Source of the DNA: Musa acuminata AAA Group
Lineage: Eukaryota; Streptophyta; Magnoliopsida; Zingiberales; Musaceae
DNA: 64,000 bases
Reading direction: 5' to 3'
Assembly: GCF_036884655.1 (NCBI RefSeq)
Contig: NC_088349.1
Coordinates: 44,832,001 to 44,896,000, forward strand
Shown: positions 44,637 to 57,900 of the stretch, one piece after another
Numbering within the stretch: position 1 is the first letter of the stretch
How the letters are laid out: every line of letters begins with the position of its first letter
Position numbers and translations under genes: made by a program
The notes under the pieces: generated by a model
The model's input: the letters and a program-made list of their open reading frames with translations, nothing else
Databases searched by the model: none
What the model was told of the DNA's origin: nothing

Positions 44637-47592
44637 CTGGATTTCTGAAGCACCCAATGTATAGGCTCCATTTTCCTTTTAACATTGGAACATCCTTGCC
44701 ACCACTGGCTTCCATATAATTTTGTTCTCTTGAAGAATCAGCACATTTGGCTCCCAAATTCACATTTGTTATATCCCTAACCATTATAGCAACTTTCTGA
44801 AGCTGGAGTTTGTTCTTTGTGCATCCGTTAGGATATTGTTGTTTGGGCTGTGTCCATTTATTTGGTAAGTCCTTGAGAGTCAATTTGTTTCAACTTTTGC
44901 CTTTGATGATGCCAAAGAGTTTCAATATCTTATTGATATGTTACAGCAAAATGGCTTTTGCTAAAAGTTTCTTTCATTTTGTTTGTTTTATGAAATTATT
45001 AGACGATAAGAAGCACTTATTGCTCAACACAGTGTATTGCCAGAAAAAAGGATGGATAACCTCTTGTTAGTTATTTTGTATCGTATGATGCACACATGCA
45101 TTAGAAACATGCGCTTGCTTTTATCATCTTGTGTATGTAAACATTGGCTCCGATGGTCTCTTAAACCAAACCTTGTAATGTAAGGGAAAGACAAAAGATT
45201 CAAAGGCTATTTCCCTTTTTTTTATTTTTCACATAATGTTCTAATGTTAGTTTTTTCCTCTCTTGTTTTTCAGAATGATTAAAAGTATTCTGAAACACTT
45301 TTGTTTTTTTGTTTTTTGTCTTTTTCCTTCTTTCCCTTATTTTCAAATTCATGTAATTTATTTAACCCGACTCATTGGATTGATCCATTTTAAGCAATAT
45401 AAAACTTAGACTGGTCCAAAATAAATAATATTTTCAAAATTAAATAATATATATCCATTGATATTAATGTATATATATATATATATAATTATTATAAAAT
45501 TAATCTTAAAATTGCATTTAAAATATTATAAAAATAAAGAACTAATAAATAAAGAGTATTATTGAATATAAAGTAGAACATGATATAATAATATTTTTAT
45601 TTTTATATATTTTAAATATATAAAAATAAAATTTAAAAATCTTATGTTTTCATATGACATTGGAAATGACTTTCAAAGGCCTAAATAAACACTATTTTAA
45701 TTTTTAAGCCTTAAAATGTGCCCATTTACTGATTTCAACACTTCAAATATTGAATTTATGCCATTTAAATATAGAAATCAGTAAAAAAAATCTATTTTAA
45801 AGGTTTAAAAATTTAAAAAAGATCACTGAGACTTTTGCAACTCATTTCCAAGGTTTTTGAATATTTTAAATTTTTTAACAAATGTGAGAGGTGGGTTATA
45901 TTGTTTTCGATTATGACATTAAAAATAATGTAACTTAAGGCCCAAAAAATATTTTTTTTCCCAAAATTTTAGATTTTTTAATAAAATTCAAGTGATTTTT
46001 TATCCTGCACTTGGAAGAAGAATTAGGAAAAATAAAAAAAATAGTGATAGTTTTATTCTTTGTCATTATAAATAAGAATATTAAAAAAAAATTTAAAAAA
46101 AATATGATGGGGAAACAAGAATTGAACCCGCGCATTTTGTCTTCTTTTTTTTTTATGCATCTCATTTTGTCTTCTTTTTTTTTTCCAACCTAACAAATTG
46201 TCTTTATGTAATTGTGATTTCAGATGATGTACATGAAATATATCTTTTTTATTTAGATGCATAAGATGATGTTTGTATTAGGGTAAAATATTCCAATATA
46301 TAAGTAAAAGTAAAAACTAGTTTTACTTATAAAAGTAAAATATTCCTCATAGTATAAGTAAAATATTTCTTTGTATTAGGGTCTAAAAAAAACTAGTATT
46401 TAAAAACATATTTCAATATATAACCCCATTGGTAGGATACAGGTCATAGTCATATACTATAAAAAAAACACTCTTCATTAGCCACAAACATTAGGATTTA
46501 TTATCAAAAGATGATTTGTTGATCATACTATCACTAAATATATTTTTAATAATAATAAATATTTTTATCACTAAAACATCATCATTAAATTATTTAAATT
46601 TAAAAATATCACAATTTTGTCATTGGTATTTTTGATGTTGCTCATCTTATGCTTCCCTTATTACTTGTTCCTATGAAAGGGCATGCATCAACAATATAAG
46701 TCATGGGTTTAGAACTTATAATCTGTAATTGTCAGCACCAATAAAGTTAGGTTTCAACTTACGACCATATTTATTATCAACATAATCTTCTAACTACAAC
46801 AAAGCATAAATATCATCTAATTTGGAATTATTAGTAAATTCATTAAAAAGTTCATGCTAGTGGAGTGAATGGTTGGTGGGCATCACCAGTCAAATGACAT
46901 TACTGTTTTGGGTTGTAATCCTACAGTTATGATGGCAAATTAGCACATTGGTTAGAGTTGTAAGATGTAGTGTAATTTGCTTTATAGGTTATTTGCTATC
47001 ATTTGCATCTATATATTTCTTTTTGAGAAGTTGAAATAAAAGACTAAGACTTGTGTTTTTGTTAACTTGTAAAATGTGAATATGATCATATTTGAATGTC
47101 TAAAATTTAATGTGTTTTCTTAGTTTCTTTTATTTTATGCATCCCATTTTGTTTTTTTTTTCTTTTTTCCCAACCTAACAAATTGTCTTTATGTAATTGT
47201 GATTTCATGCAAGGAATAGAAGATGATGTACGTGAAATACATCTATCTTTTCTATTTAGGTGCATAAGATGATGTTTTTTTTCTTTCTTGGGATGTTATA
47301 GATTTTGTGATTGTATCAACTCTAATAATGATTTTTGGACAAAATGAACATTGTAATTTGAAGCTTCAAATATCAATTTCTCTCTTTTTCTTTATATATT
47401 GATTGTTAGAAATTTTAGTAAAATTTGATTGGTTGTCAAGAAATTAGTGACAGACCTAAGTTGTCATTTAGTGATGGAAATTACTCTTTTCATTTAAACA
47501 TAAATTATTTACAAACCTAAGTTGTCACTAAAATTTATTTAGTGATAAAATCGTTCATCATCAAAATATTATTTTATTATTTATTTATTTTT

Positions 47593-48060
47593 AGTGACGA
47601 AATTTAAATGTATTAGCCATAAAAGCAAGCCATCACTAAAAATCATAATTTAGTAGGTGCATATTTTTTTATTTTGTTTGTTTTTAGTGACAGAATTTAA
47701 ATATTTTTTTTTTTAGTGACAGAATTTAAATGTATTGGCTATAAAAGCAAACCATCATAAAATCATAATTTAGCAAGTGTATATTTTATTTTATTTTTAT
47801 TTATTTTTAGTGACAGAATTTAAATGTATTGGCCATAAAAGCAAGTCATTATAAAATCATAATTTAGCAAGTGTATATTTTATTTTATTTTATTTATTTT
47901 TAGTGACAGAATTTAAATGTATTGGCCATAAAAGCAAGCCATCACTAAAAATCATAATTTAGTAAGTATATATTTTATTTTATTTTATTTATTTTTAGTG
48001 ACAGAATTTAAATGTATTGGCCATAAAAGCAAGCCATCACTAAAAATCATAATTTAGTAA

Positions 48061-48098
<38 letters not shown>

Positions 48099-48275
48099 TA
48101 TTTATTTTTAGTGATAGAATTTAAATGTACTGGGGCCATAAAAGCAAGCCATCACTAAAAATCATAATTTAGTAAGTGTATATATTTTTATTTTATTTTA
48201 TTTGTTTTTAGTGACAGAATTTAAATTTATTGGGACCATAAAAGCAACCCATCACTAAAATTCATAATTTAGTAA

Positions 48276-48340
<65 letters not shown>

Positions 48341-48794
48341 GTTTTTAGTGACAGAATTTAAATGTATTTACCATAAAAGCAAGCCATTACTAAAAATCAT
48401 AATTTAGTAAGTGTATATATATATTTTTTATTTTATATGTTTTTAGTGACAGAATTTAAATGTATTGGGGCCATAAAAGCAAGCCATCACTAAAAATCAT
48501 AATTTAGTATGTGTATATTTTATTTTATTTTATTTATTTTTAGTGACGGAATTTAAATGTATTGGCCATAAAAACAAGCCATCACTAAAATCATAATTTA
48601 GCAAGTGTATATTTTTTATTTTATTTATTTTTAGTGACAGAATTTAAATGTATTGACCATAAAAGCAAGCCATCACTAAAAATCATAATTTAGTAAGTGT
48701 ATATATTTTTATTTTATTTTATTTGTTTTTAGTGATAGAATTTAAATGTATTGGCCATAAAAGCAAGCTATCACTAAAAATCATAATTTAGTAA

Positions 48795-48850
<56 letters not shown>

Positions 48851-48920
48851 ATTTGTTTTTAGTGACATAATTTAAATGTATTGGGGCCATAAAAGTAAGC
48901 CATCACTAAAAAATCATAAT
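47593..48920. repeat. Degenerate tandem array, about 13 units of 88-140 bp
   Basis: Each unit holds a conserved core: TTTTTAGTGACAGAATTTAA, ATGTATTGGCCATAAAAGCA, AGCCATCACTAAAAATCATA and ATTTAGTAAGTGTATAT. A variable spacer of TTTTA repeats or pure TA runs follows. Unit starts are near 47593, 47716, 47808, 47901, 47996, 48108, 48208, 48347, 48445, 48541, 48629, 48730 and 48859. The core begins TTAGTGAC and holds ATCACTAAA, so each unit has inverted TTTAGTGA/TCACTAAA words. Long TA runs sit in the spacers at 48067-48092, 48277-48335 and 48796-48844. Confidence 0.9.
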
Positions 48921-49619
48921 TTAGTAACTGAAAGCTGATAACAACTCATTTCATCACTAATTATTTTAGTGATGACTTTTATAGTTTTTGTGACGACATT
49001 TGTTCGTGACTAATGGTTATATTTATTCATTAGAAAACTATCGTATTATGAAAATTAATATATATTTTGTATCAAATAAAAATTTGAATAAATATTTTTT
49101 CATATCCTTTCAAACTAATAATATTCACATTTTTTTTCCAAACCTTTCCAAATATAATGTTGAACATATATTTTCATATAAATTAGACAACATAAATCAA
49201 TAAATGCTTGTAACATAGTATTTTAATTTTTTTTTATACTTTTTTTTAAAATAAAAATAACTTTAATTAAAATTATATGTATTTATAAATTTTAAATGTA
49301 TGCATTAATATTTTTTTTTTTAAATAGACTAGATGAAGTCATTGAATACTTACTTTAATTACATATCCTCGATGTAATCATACAAATATGAAGTTTCCTT
49401 TTCTTTTCTTTTCTTTTTCAGTATAATCATTTTTTTATTTTTATTTTCATAATATAAATATCAAATATTCTAAGAACATCTATATTAATTAATCCTGTAT
49501 ACTAATTTGATTAGTAGGAATATAATGGAATTTAAAAACATACCTAATGCAATTTTTCTAGACTTGTCTGAATTTTCATTTACTATCAAACCAAATCCTT
49601 CATATATATTTTTTATTAT

Positions 49620-49915
49620 TTTATTTCTTTTTCCTTTTTCTCTCTCTCTCTCTCTTCCCTTTTCTTCTTCTCTTCTGTTCTCTCTTCTTTTGTTTTTATT
49701 CTTCTGTTCCTTCCCTCCTTCGCTTCTCTCTTTATTATTTTCTTCCTTTTTCTACATTTTCTTACTCTTATTTTTTTCTCTCTCTCTTCCCTTTTCTTCT
49801 TCTCTTCTGTTCTCTCTTCTTTTGTTTTTATTCTTCTGTTCCTTCCTTCACTTCTCTCCTCTCCTCCCTCTCTTTCTCGCTCCTTTCTCTTCTTTGTTTC
49901 CTCTTACTTTTCCTT
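49620..49915. repeat. Pyrimidine tract with a 132-bp-spaced direct repeat
   Basis: Almost pure C/T sequence on the + strand. A block of about 70 bases starting CTTCCCTTTTCTTCTTCTC occurs at 49654 and again at 49786. The 164-residue open frame across it (49507-50001) is only Phe/Leu/Ser-rich low complexity. Confidence 0.85.
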
Positions 49916-50619
49916 CTCACGGTTTCTTATTTCTGGTATCTAGAAGACAATCAAGATTAATACATCTTTATCATATCAATCATATAAAATATCATGTATG
50001 ACTTAATATTTTAAAATTTATATAAAAAAAATACTTGAGACACTATATATATATATTTAATATTGATCATCAAACACATATATTGTACTCTACACTTAAT
50101 TTTTTTTGTTAGTAAAGGCGAGATTTAAGTCCAAAACATTGTGATAATATGTTAGGATCTTTTCCGGCTAAGCTAACCAAAACTTTGAATGCAATAAAAA
50201 TATTATCCTCTACACTTAATATTACGACAATTTAAATCATAAAAGTCCTCAAAATATTTTTAGAACTTATACTTATTATAAGATATTGAATCATTGCTTT
50301 GATACCATAAATTATGATGATCAAGGATGGGTACAACACCACGATCTTATATTAATTAAATAAAATCAATTAATAATCAATTCAACCACAAGATATTCAA
50401 ATTTTGTTTAATGGAATTCATAATATTTCATTCCAAATAATATATATTCAAAATAATCTCAATATACAATAATGCCTAAGACTCTTAATGATTCTTCAAT
50501 CCGAAACACAAATAAGCTACTCCTCATGTTTGAAATAAAAAATAAAAAATAATCATACGAGCAAAAACAATAAATATTTTTTTAAACACAAATATTTATG
50601 TATTTAATATATGCTTTTG

Positions 50620-50621
<2 letters not shown>

Positions 50622-50691
<70 letters not shown>
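50622..50691. repeat. (TA)n microsatellite
   Basis: An uninterrupted run of about 35 TA units. Confidence 0.95.
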
Positions 50692-50696
<5 letters not shown>

Positions 50697-51690
50697 TCAA
50701 ATACTTTCCTCGTACTTATAAAGTTTACAAATATTTAACATTTCCATATATTTTTAAAATTACATAACATACATTTATATGCATCTCATAATATCAAATC
50801 ATAAATCATTTTAGTGTAAAAGACTATCATTAGATATTCACAAATAACCATAAATATAGCAAAGAGCTCATAAATATAAGTACAATTATGGTATATATAT
50901 CTAAGAAAAAAAAATTCATAATATTATCAATAGCTTTAATCATGTTTATTCTCTCCATAATTATGTTTAATCCCTATGATATAGGTAATACATCTCCTTA
51001 TGTTATGATATACAAAAAAAATTAATTTTTAAAATATATTCTAATATATGACCCAATATAGCAATGTTCACTAGATAATTATCGTGTCATAAAAAACTAA
51101 AATATTAATTTTTTTTTTCCGCTTATCATTGATGCAGTCATATATCATTTGAAACTAAAAATATTCAAACGATTTTTTATAATCTTTATAAAATATAATA
51201 TGATTGATGTTTTCATATTAATTTAGTTAGGATAACTTAAAAACACATATAAAATAATAGATAATTATTCAAACCATATATTTATTTGAACCATCAAAAT
51301 CTAAATTATTTTATAGTATTTTAAAAATAATAAAGATTTTTAATACTATGTAGTAAATCATATACGTTTACCAATATTAATTAATCTCATGCATTAATAC
51401 TTTCACAAATAATAAAGATTTCCATACACATGCTTCTTTTTATTTTCTTACTCTCTCTTTCCACAATAGCTATTTTTCATAATAGAAATATCAAATTAAC
51501 TAAGATCATTAGTTAAATCTTGGATCACAATCAACCTCAGATCGATCGATCGATGGCTTCATCTTATCATGATTCAATTTCAAAGGACCATTTGATCAAT
51601 TGGATATTTATGAGATCAAATCTTTGATGTGAAACTAAACATGAGTCTTATTCAACTCGATATCAGGTACGATGTGAATCACCACGCAAG

Positions 51691-51714
51691 GAGTTCGAGT
51701 TCGAGTTCGAGTTC
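51691..51714. repeat. (GAGTTC)4 hexamer repeat upstream of TIMELESS
   Basis: Four perfect GAGTTC units about 280 bp before the start codon. Confidence 0.9.
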
Positions 51715-51757
51715 GCATACAATCCTCTCCAAGGAGAACGTAGCCTCGTGTAGCAGC

Positions 51758-51789
51758 GCGCGAAAAATATCCGCCCAAAAGGCGGGAAA
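51758..51789 (+). promoter_or_regulatory. Two E2F-type sites in the TIMELESS promoter
   Basis: GCGCGAAA at 51758-51765 and GCGGGAAA at 51782-51789 both fit the reverse of the E2F consensus TTTSSCGC. They are 24 bp apart and about 200-230 bp before the ATG, in a locally GC-rich, TATA-less stretch. E2F control suits a gene needed in S phase, but binding is inferred. Confidence 0.65.
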
Positions 51790-51990
51790 ATTGTAACTCT
51801 TTTACGCACTCCCCGCCCTCAGTCTCATCTTTGCCCTCCGCTCTTCCTATCTCCTTCGCCGCTCTCTTCGACCGCCCCATCATTCTCTTCATTCTCTCCC
51901 CTTTCCAACACTTATATTCCATCTCAAGATTCCTTGATCCGACCAGCCGAAACCCTAACTCGCTATCCCGTCGCGAAAGGCAAGAGAGAC

Positions 51991-54900
51991 ATGGACACGG
52001 AAGGGCTCTCCATCATCTGCGCGGGGATCGGGTACGCCGATGAGGACGAGAATGGCGCCATAATTGGTTACGCCAAGGGCGAATATTGTCTAGGTAGAAT
52101 TTCTAGCTTTAAACCTCTTTTTGAATAGGTTCTTGTACTCTTCTCGCGGACACGAATCCTTCGCGACATCAACGAGATTGGTGTTTTTTTCTTTTTCCAG
52201 ATAATTTGAAGGATCTGCAGAGATTTTTGAGGCGGGATGATCCACGGCAGCGAGACGTGTTCAAACAGATTTGCAAATGGAACACGGTATCACGAAATTT
52301 GGTTCCTCTTATAGAATATTACCAGAGCGATCGGAATTTGGTAATCAATGCTGGTAAATCCCCATGTCATCGCGGGTTTCTTCTTGTAGGCTGAGTTGCG
52401 ATTGTTATTATATTTTTCTCTTGTTCCTCCTGTGTGCAGTCAAGATTTTGGTGTTCCTCACAATGCCAATAGACCATTCGTCTGATGGTATTGCACAGCA
52501 GATAGAGTATCTGTGGGATTTAAAGGCTGCATTGACACGTCCTGTCACAATAGCCGTAATAGTATGCCTTCTTGAAGATCCATTGGACCATTTAGAATGG
52601 TGATCTTACAACTTCCATCTTTTAAGTTTTTTTTTCTTCTTATAATATCTATGCTAATACTTCTTAGATTTAGTTTGGTGCTTTTCATGTGAAGTTGGCA
52701 ACACTACAAAGCGAGGTTGAATTTTCTTTTGTTCTGTTTGTACATCAGAGAAAATGAAATCATTGTACGATGCAAACATTTTGTAGAGATGACAAGAAGA
52801 GTATTGATTAAGATCAGCTGACCTTTACTACAATTCATTATTTTAGTTGTCCTATATAGGCACAGTGGGACTTGTAATTTTCCTGAATTTGGACTTTCAT
52901 CTCTTGATCATTACAACAGCTGAACCAGAGTGTCTATCAAATGCAACATCCTTCAATTCCTGTTGCAGTTGATAATTGTCTTATAGTAATTATTTCTCTC
53001 TCGTGCATACCTGATCTATTAGTTTGTCTCATTAGTAATTCATCATCTGATTATGAGATCCATGAGTTGCATCAGGTATTGCTTTCTGCATGCTATATCT
53101 TATGTCACATGTCTCCAGAACTACTTAATGCGCAAAAGCCTGGGCATATATGTTGCTATCTGGGATGGCTTTGCTGGTTCGTTATGTGGTATATCTAAGA
53201 TGTTTTGATAACCATTACATTTGCTGCAGCAAGTCCTACTGTCTATTCCATCAAGGTGAATTGATGGAATGCTATATACCTGAGTCTACCATTGGGTTGT
53301 GGACTGGATCAAGTAAAACATGTCATTTCAAATCTTGTTACAAATCTGACCGAAGCATATGGCTATAAACATCTTAAAACATAATGCTTATATTCAACAA
53401 CATTTCAACAACATCTTACAACATAATGACCTAATTTGTAAGACAAAAGTGAAAGGAGAGAAAGAAGAGAGAGGATAGTATGGGAAGAAAGATAGAAGAG
53501 AAATAATGAGAGACTGAGATGAAAGAAAAGAGGAAACTGAAGCTCCTCTTCTCCTTCCATTTTACACCATCATTACTAGAGACCACAGCTGCATCGTCCT
53601 TGGGCACTTCCACCTAGTGTCTCCCATTTCTACCACCAAAGCACCACTATAGCTACCTCTTTTGGCTTCACCACTGGTGTCGAATTTTTGGGTTACCCTT
53701 TGTCATGAGTTCACTTGTGATGTTGGTATCAATCCTGGGGATGTTTCCGTCAAGGAAGAGAAGAATAAGACAGGTTCATTTGGGTCAAGGCTAATAAACA
53801 AAGAAGAGGAGAATTGGTGACAAGTTATTTGGTTGAAGGCTGATGACCAAAGAAGTGAATTGGCAAAAAGTTATTGCCATGTTTAGCTGGTGACCGTATC
53901 CACACTTCAGCGCTCCATTAATCTTCCTTGATGGAGTCTGGTGGTAATACTCGAGAGCAAATTTGCTGCAAGTAGGACAGTTTGAGAACTTTATTGCTGC
54001 AAATCAAGTTTGAGAACCAAGATGAAATCACTCCTTATCAATTGCTGCAAATTATTTAGAAGTGATATGATATTGGATTTGCTTTCCCACAATCCTTTGT
54101 GCTATTTTGGCTGATAGCATTATATCATATAATGATCCTTAGTCCTCTTCTTATTTCTACCATATTTGCATTCAATGGCAATAGTTGCTGACCAAGTGTT
54201 TCTGTTTAACATTATATTCAAACACAGTAAAACATTCACGGATGATGATTGGAAATTGGTTCAGCTGGTGCTTACATTGTTCCGAAATGTCCTAGCCATC
54301 CAAGATATTACACTGCAACAGAAGTCATCTGGATCTTCCACTCAGTTTTTCTGTTTGACCGATAGATTTTTGGAGCTCATGTTTCAAGAGTATGTACTGG
54401 ATCTGATCTTAGTATTGACGCAGCATGTTGATGGTTGTTCTGGCTATCTTCAGCAAGATAATCTTCTTCTATTGGAAACATTCTACTATATTTTTCTGGG
54501 CCGAGAACCAGAGCTGATAGCCAAAGTTTCTAAAAGAAGCTCTAAGGTCTATTCTGATCCTTCTCCTACTTGTATGTGATAATCAATTTATCTTAATGTA
54601 GATTTTTCAAAATTTTTCCACTTTATAGTTAGTTATACGTTGACCTTTATGATAAGAAAAGTCCTCTTATTTTCTTTGTCTTAGGCATTTTGAAAGCTTT
54701 GTCTCCTTTAAATATTTCTGTATACTCTGTTTTCTGTGACTGGAGGCATTACCTTTTACTGTTAGTTTCTGAGATGGATAATATGGAAGTCATATGTTGA
54801 AGTCTTCTTGTCCAAACAATTGTCTTGCTGAATTGTTTTCTGTTGATATTGCAAGTGTAGAACTTCTCCAGTTTTAGATGCTAAACATTTAGGAACAAAT

Positions 54901-57900
54901 AATTTATTAAGCTGCTTTTTCCTTTCTATTTGAACTGGCAATTCCATGGTAAAGCTCATATGCGCAGGTCAAGGAAGATATCACAACTACTGTAGATTCT
55001 CTCAGGACAATTATGGATGAGGAAGAGGAAAAGAGAAGAATAATCAGGCTGAGGAACTTGGAACGACATTCACAATTCAGCGGAACGTTTACTCGCCTTG
55101 GCGTGGTACAACTCTTTAACCAACTGCTGACACCATGAAATATTTTGGTAATATAGATTGATGGTTGATGAGTTTCTACTGCTGTTGTGATTATAGGATG
55201 GATCGAAAACCCTATTTAAACGTAACCCAACTTCTGCTTCTGAAAATGGCATGGTAAAAGTTCGTAACGTTCAACGTGGTCCATTAAAGAGGATTGCTTG
55301 GGACCATGACAACTTGCCTCCAGCAAAGGAAAACATTACGGAATTGCTGTATGAATTCTTGAACCAGTTTTTGTCAGGAGGTTATAATGGTAGGCTTCAT
55401 TAATAATTTAGATTTGTAGTTCCTTTTTCATGTTTTTCATCCTTTCCAAGTCTTGTTGGTCTGATATGGCACATACTATAATCTGGCCTACTGCTCAGTT
55501 TTGATGCAGTCCATTCACGATGATATCAGTAAGGAATGCCAGTCCATTCAAAAAACTGATGTTATGATGTTTTTTGGAGTTGCTAAATTTGTTCTAGCCT
55601 TCCAGCACCAGAAGATCCTAATCTCAAAGGTGAGAAAAAGAATTGAGGGTTGCAGTCATTCTTGTCCAAAATGTTCTGGGCATAACTTGGTTTATCTATT
55701 GTGGTGCTTATGTTCATGCATTGATACTTGGAGCTTCTTGCAATGTTTTTGATCTTGCACCATACCAGATACCATTTTTGAAGGTATTTAAATGAAACAT
55801 ACAATTTAATTTTGATTTTTGTAAAGGACAAAAGAAAAAAGCTAATTTAGGATAGTGTTTGTAGATGTCTTTTAAATGCATGTGTGATGGAAGAAGGTGC
55901 TCAAAGATGATTTGTTAGTTGGCTTCTGCATCCTGGTTCTTTTGGTATCATGATATTTAGTTTTTCTCATTTCAGATTCTTGTGGCTGAGCACAACTGAA
56001 AACATGTTATTATTAATCGGCTTAGATTAAAAGTGGTCTGAAGCCTTCATAGAAATGGAAAGAGGGTGACGGCTAATGTTTCTACTTCAGAGGTGGACTT
56101 GTATATGCATGCAAAATCCTCAGGAGGGTTAACACATTAACATGTATCTTTCATATAAGTTAATGCTTTATGCCTTTTCCATAACCCTGTCCTATTTCAG
56201 TTTATTACACCCCAAACCCCAAGAAATATTGAATATTTTATTTCAGTTACCTTTATTCATTTGTAGCACTTCATGTTTGTGAAAGTTGTGGAAGTGAATT
56301 GTAAGTTTTTCAGTAGAACTTTTCCAACTTTGGTGCAATTTTCATTTTATATTTTAATCTACAGTACTCTCCCATTATCACAACCTCCCAAAAATCTTCT
56401 GATTTTTTATTGGGTTATGCATTTTTGGTTCATAAATCATTACTATCATTCTAATTTGTTTAATCTTCTATAGACTTCTTAATTATTAAAGCCAAAGCCA
56501 GAATGAATAAGATGGTTTGGATAGATTATTGGAGGGAGCCAAAGGGTAAACCAATGATTTTTATGCAGGGTGCCATCAGGGGAATGCCTGCTGATGTGGA
56601 GTGTATATAGTTTGCCAAAAAGGTACTGGCATACTCCCATCATAAAAATGGGAATCCTTGATTCTAACCATGTTTAAATATTTGTGTCCAAGCTTGACTG
56701 TGCTTTTGAGAAAGCATATTAAGTTGAAAAAAAAGGATGCTACTTTGCCAAATGGAGTCCTTTTTTTAGGATTCACAGTAAGAAGTGCAGTAATGTACTA
56801 ATGTGAAAAAAGATATGGAAGGAATATGAGACAGAAAGTTCTTTAAAGGAATCAAATTTTGATATAAAATAAGTTTAGATGTTTCCTTCTCCTCTCTGTG
56901 GACATTTAAAGTAGATGTTTACATGAGAATCCATAGGGCCTAATATTGGTCAAAGATTTCCTCTTAAATCTAACATGCCTTTTTGGCATACTCATGTTGA
57001 TCTTCACTCTGTATTCTCATTGTTTATTATCATAGAGTAAAACTGAATGCAGGTAGTACCCAATTATTCATGGACCATCTAAGTTTTTCTGAGTGTGTTC
57101 TCACTGTTACAAGTTGTAGGATTGATCAGCACTTATGAACCTTTCTTCCTTAAGTAGGCTTTGGAATGAATCTCTGATTGACATAATGTTTTCAAGCACC
57201 ACCACTTAATTTTTCCAGTGGTCTTACGGCTCTTTGTTTATAGTAAGACTGTTTACTAGCATGATATGCAACAGGTACTAAGTCTAGATCAGTTATCTAT
57301 GTTTAATTTAGCAAGTGCTTTTGCTACTTTGATTTCACGTTCTCTTTTTGTCAGGAACCTAACATGGAGGAACCCATTTCTGATCCTTCACATGAAGATG
57401 AATTTGTCAATAACTTATCATTCCATGGGAATATATGTGGACCAGTTGCGGAGACCATAAATGAAGCCATGTTTAATTTAGTCATATCTAAATGGCTTCA
57501 GGCTTTTGATAGCTTGAAAGAAACTAATGACTACAAATCCCTATCAGCAGCTGGTTCTTTGTTTAAGAATATGGTCAGTGTACATGCTTTTTCTATGTTG
57601 GTAATTTGGTTGCATGTAATAGATCAAATGAACTAGCACCATATTTCAGCATTGCATTTAAAGTTCTGCTCTGGCTTGTTTAAACCACAAATAAAGAAGT
57701 TCAATCTTGTGGATAATGAATATTACTTGGTTATGTGCTATCCATCTATGTTTTGGAAAGTGAAATTAATCTTTTTATTAGCCTGTCATTAAAATAACAT
57801 AGAAGTTGGCATATGTGCATTCATCCAAATATCATCATCAAGTTGACCTGTCTTGGATTTTTTGGACCAATACTTCAAATGTAGAGAACAAGAGTAGACC

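Larger units (their letters stand above)
44720..51757. other. Large AT-rich intergenic region between TH1 and TIMELESS
   Basis: About 7 kb without a supported gene. It holds a segmental repeat (about 46183-46260 matches about 47160-47276), a degenerate tandem array (47593-48920), a pyrimidine tract with an internal direct repeat (49620-49915), a long TA run (50622-50691) and a hexamer repeat (51691-51714). The start at about 46455 (CTATAAAAAAAACACT) and an end near 48985 could mark one large non-autonomous DNA transposon, but I could not establish its ends. The short frames here are low-complexity artefacts. Confidence 0.6.

Noticed and set aside
47593..48920. CRISPR-like regular repeat array
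   Set aside because: This is plant nuclear DNA; the unit is long and degenerate, and the spacers are simple TA or TTTTA runs.
46449..48990. Complete CACTA-type element around the tandem array
   Set aside because: CTATAAAAAAAACACT near 46455 hints at a terminus, but no matching right end or 3-bp target duplication was found.
49507..50001. 164-residue open frame on the + strand
   Set aside because: It translates a pyrimidine tract (Phe/Leu/Ser repeats) with an internal direct repeat; no domain and no coding signature.
53400..54165. Extra gene in TIMELESS intron 3
   Set aside because: Only short frames with no family similarity; exons 3 and 4 join cleanly across it (TG plus T gives Cys, then KTFTDDDWK).
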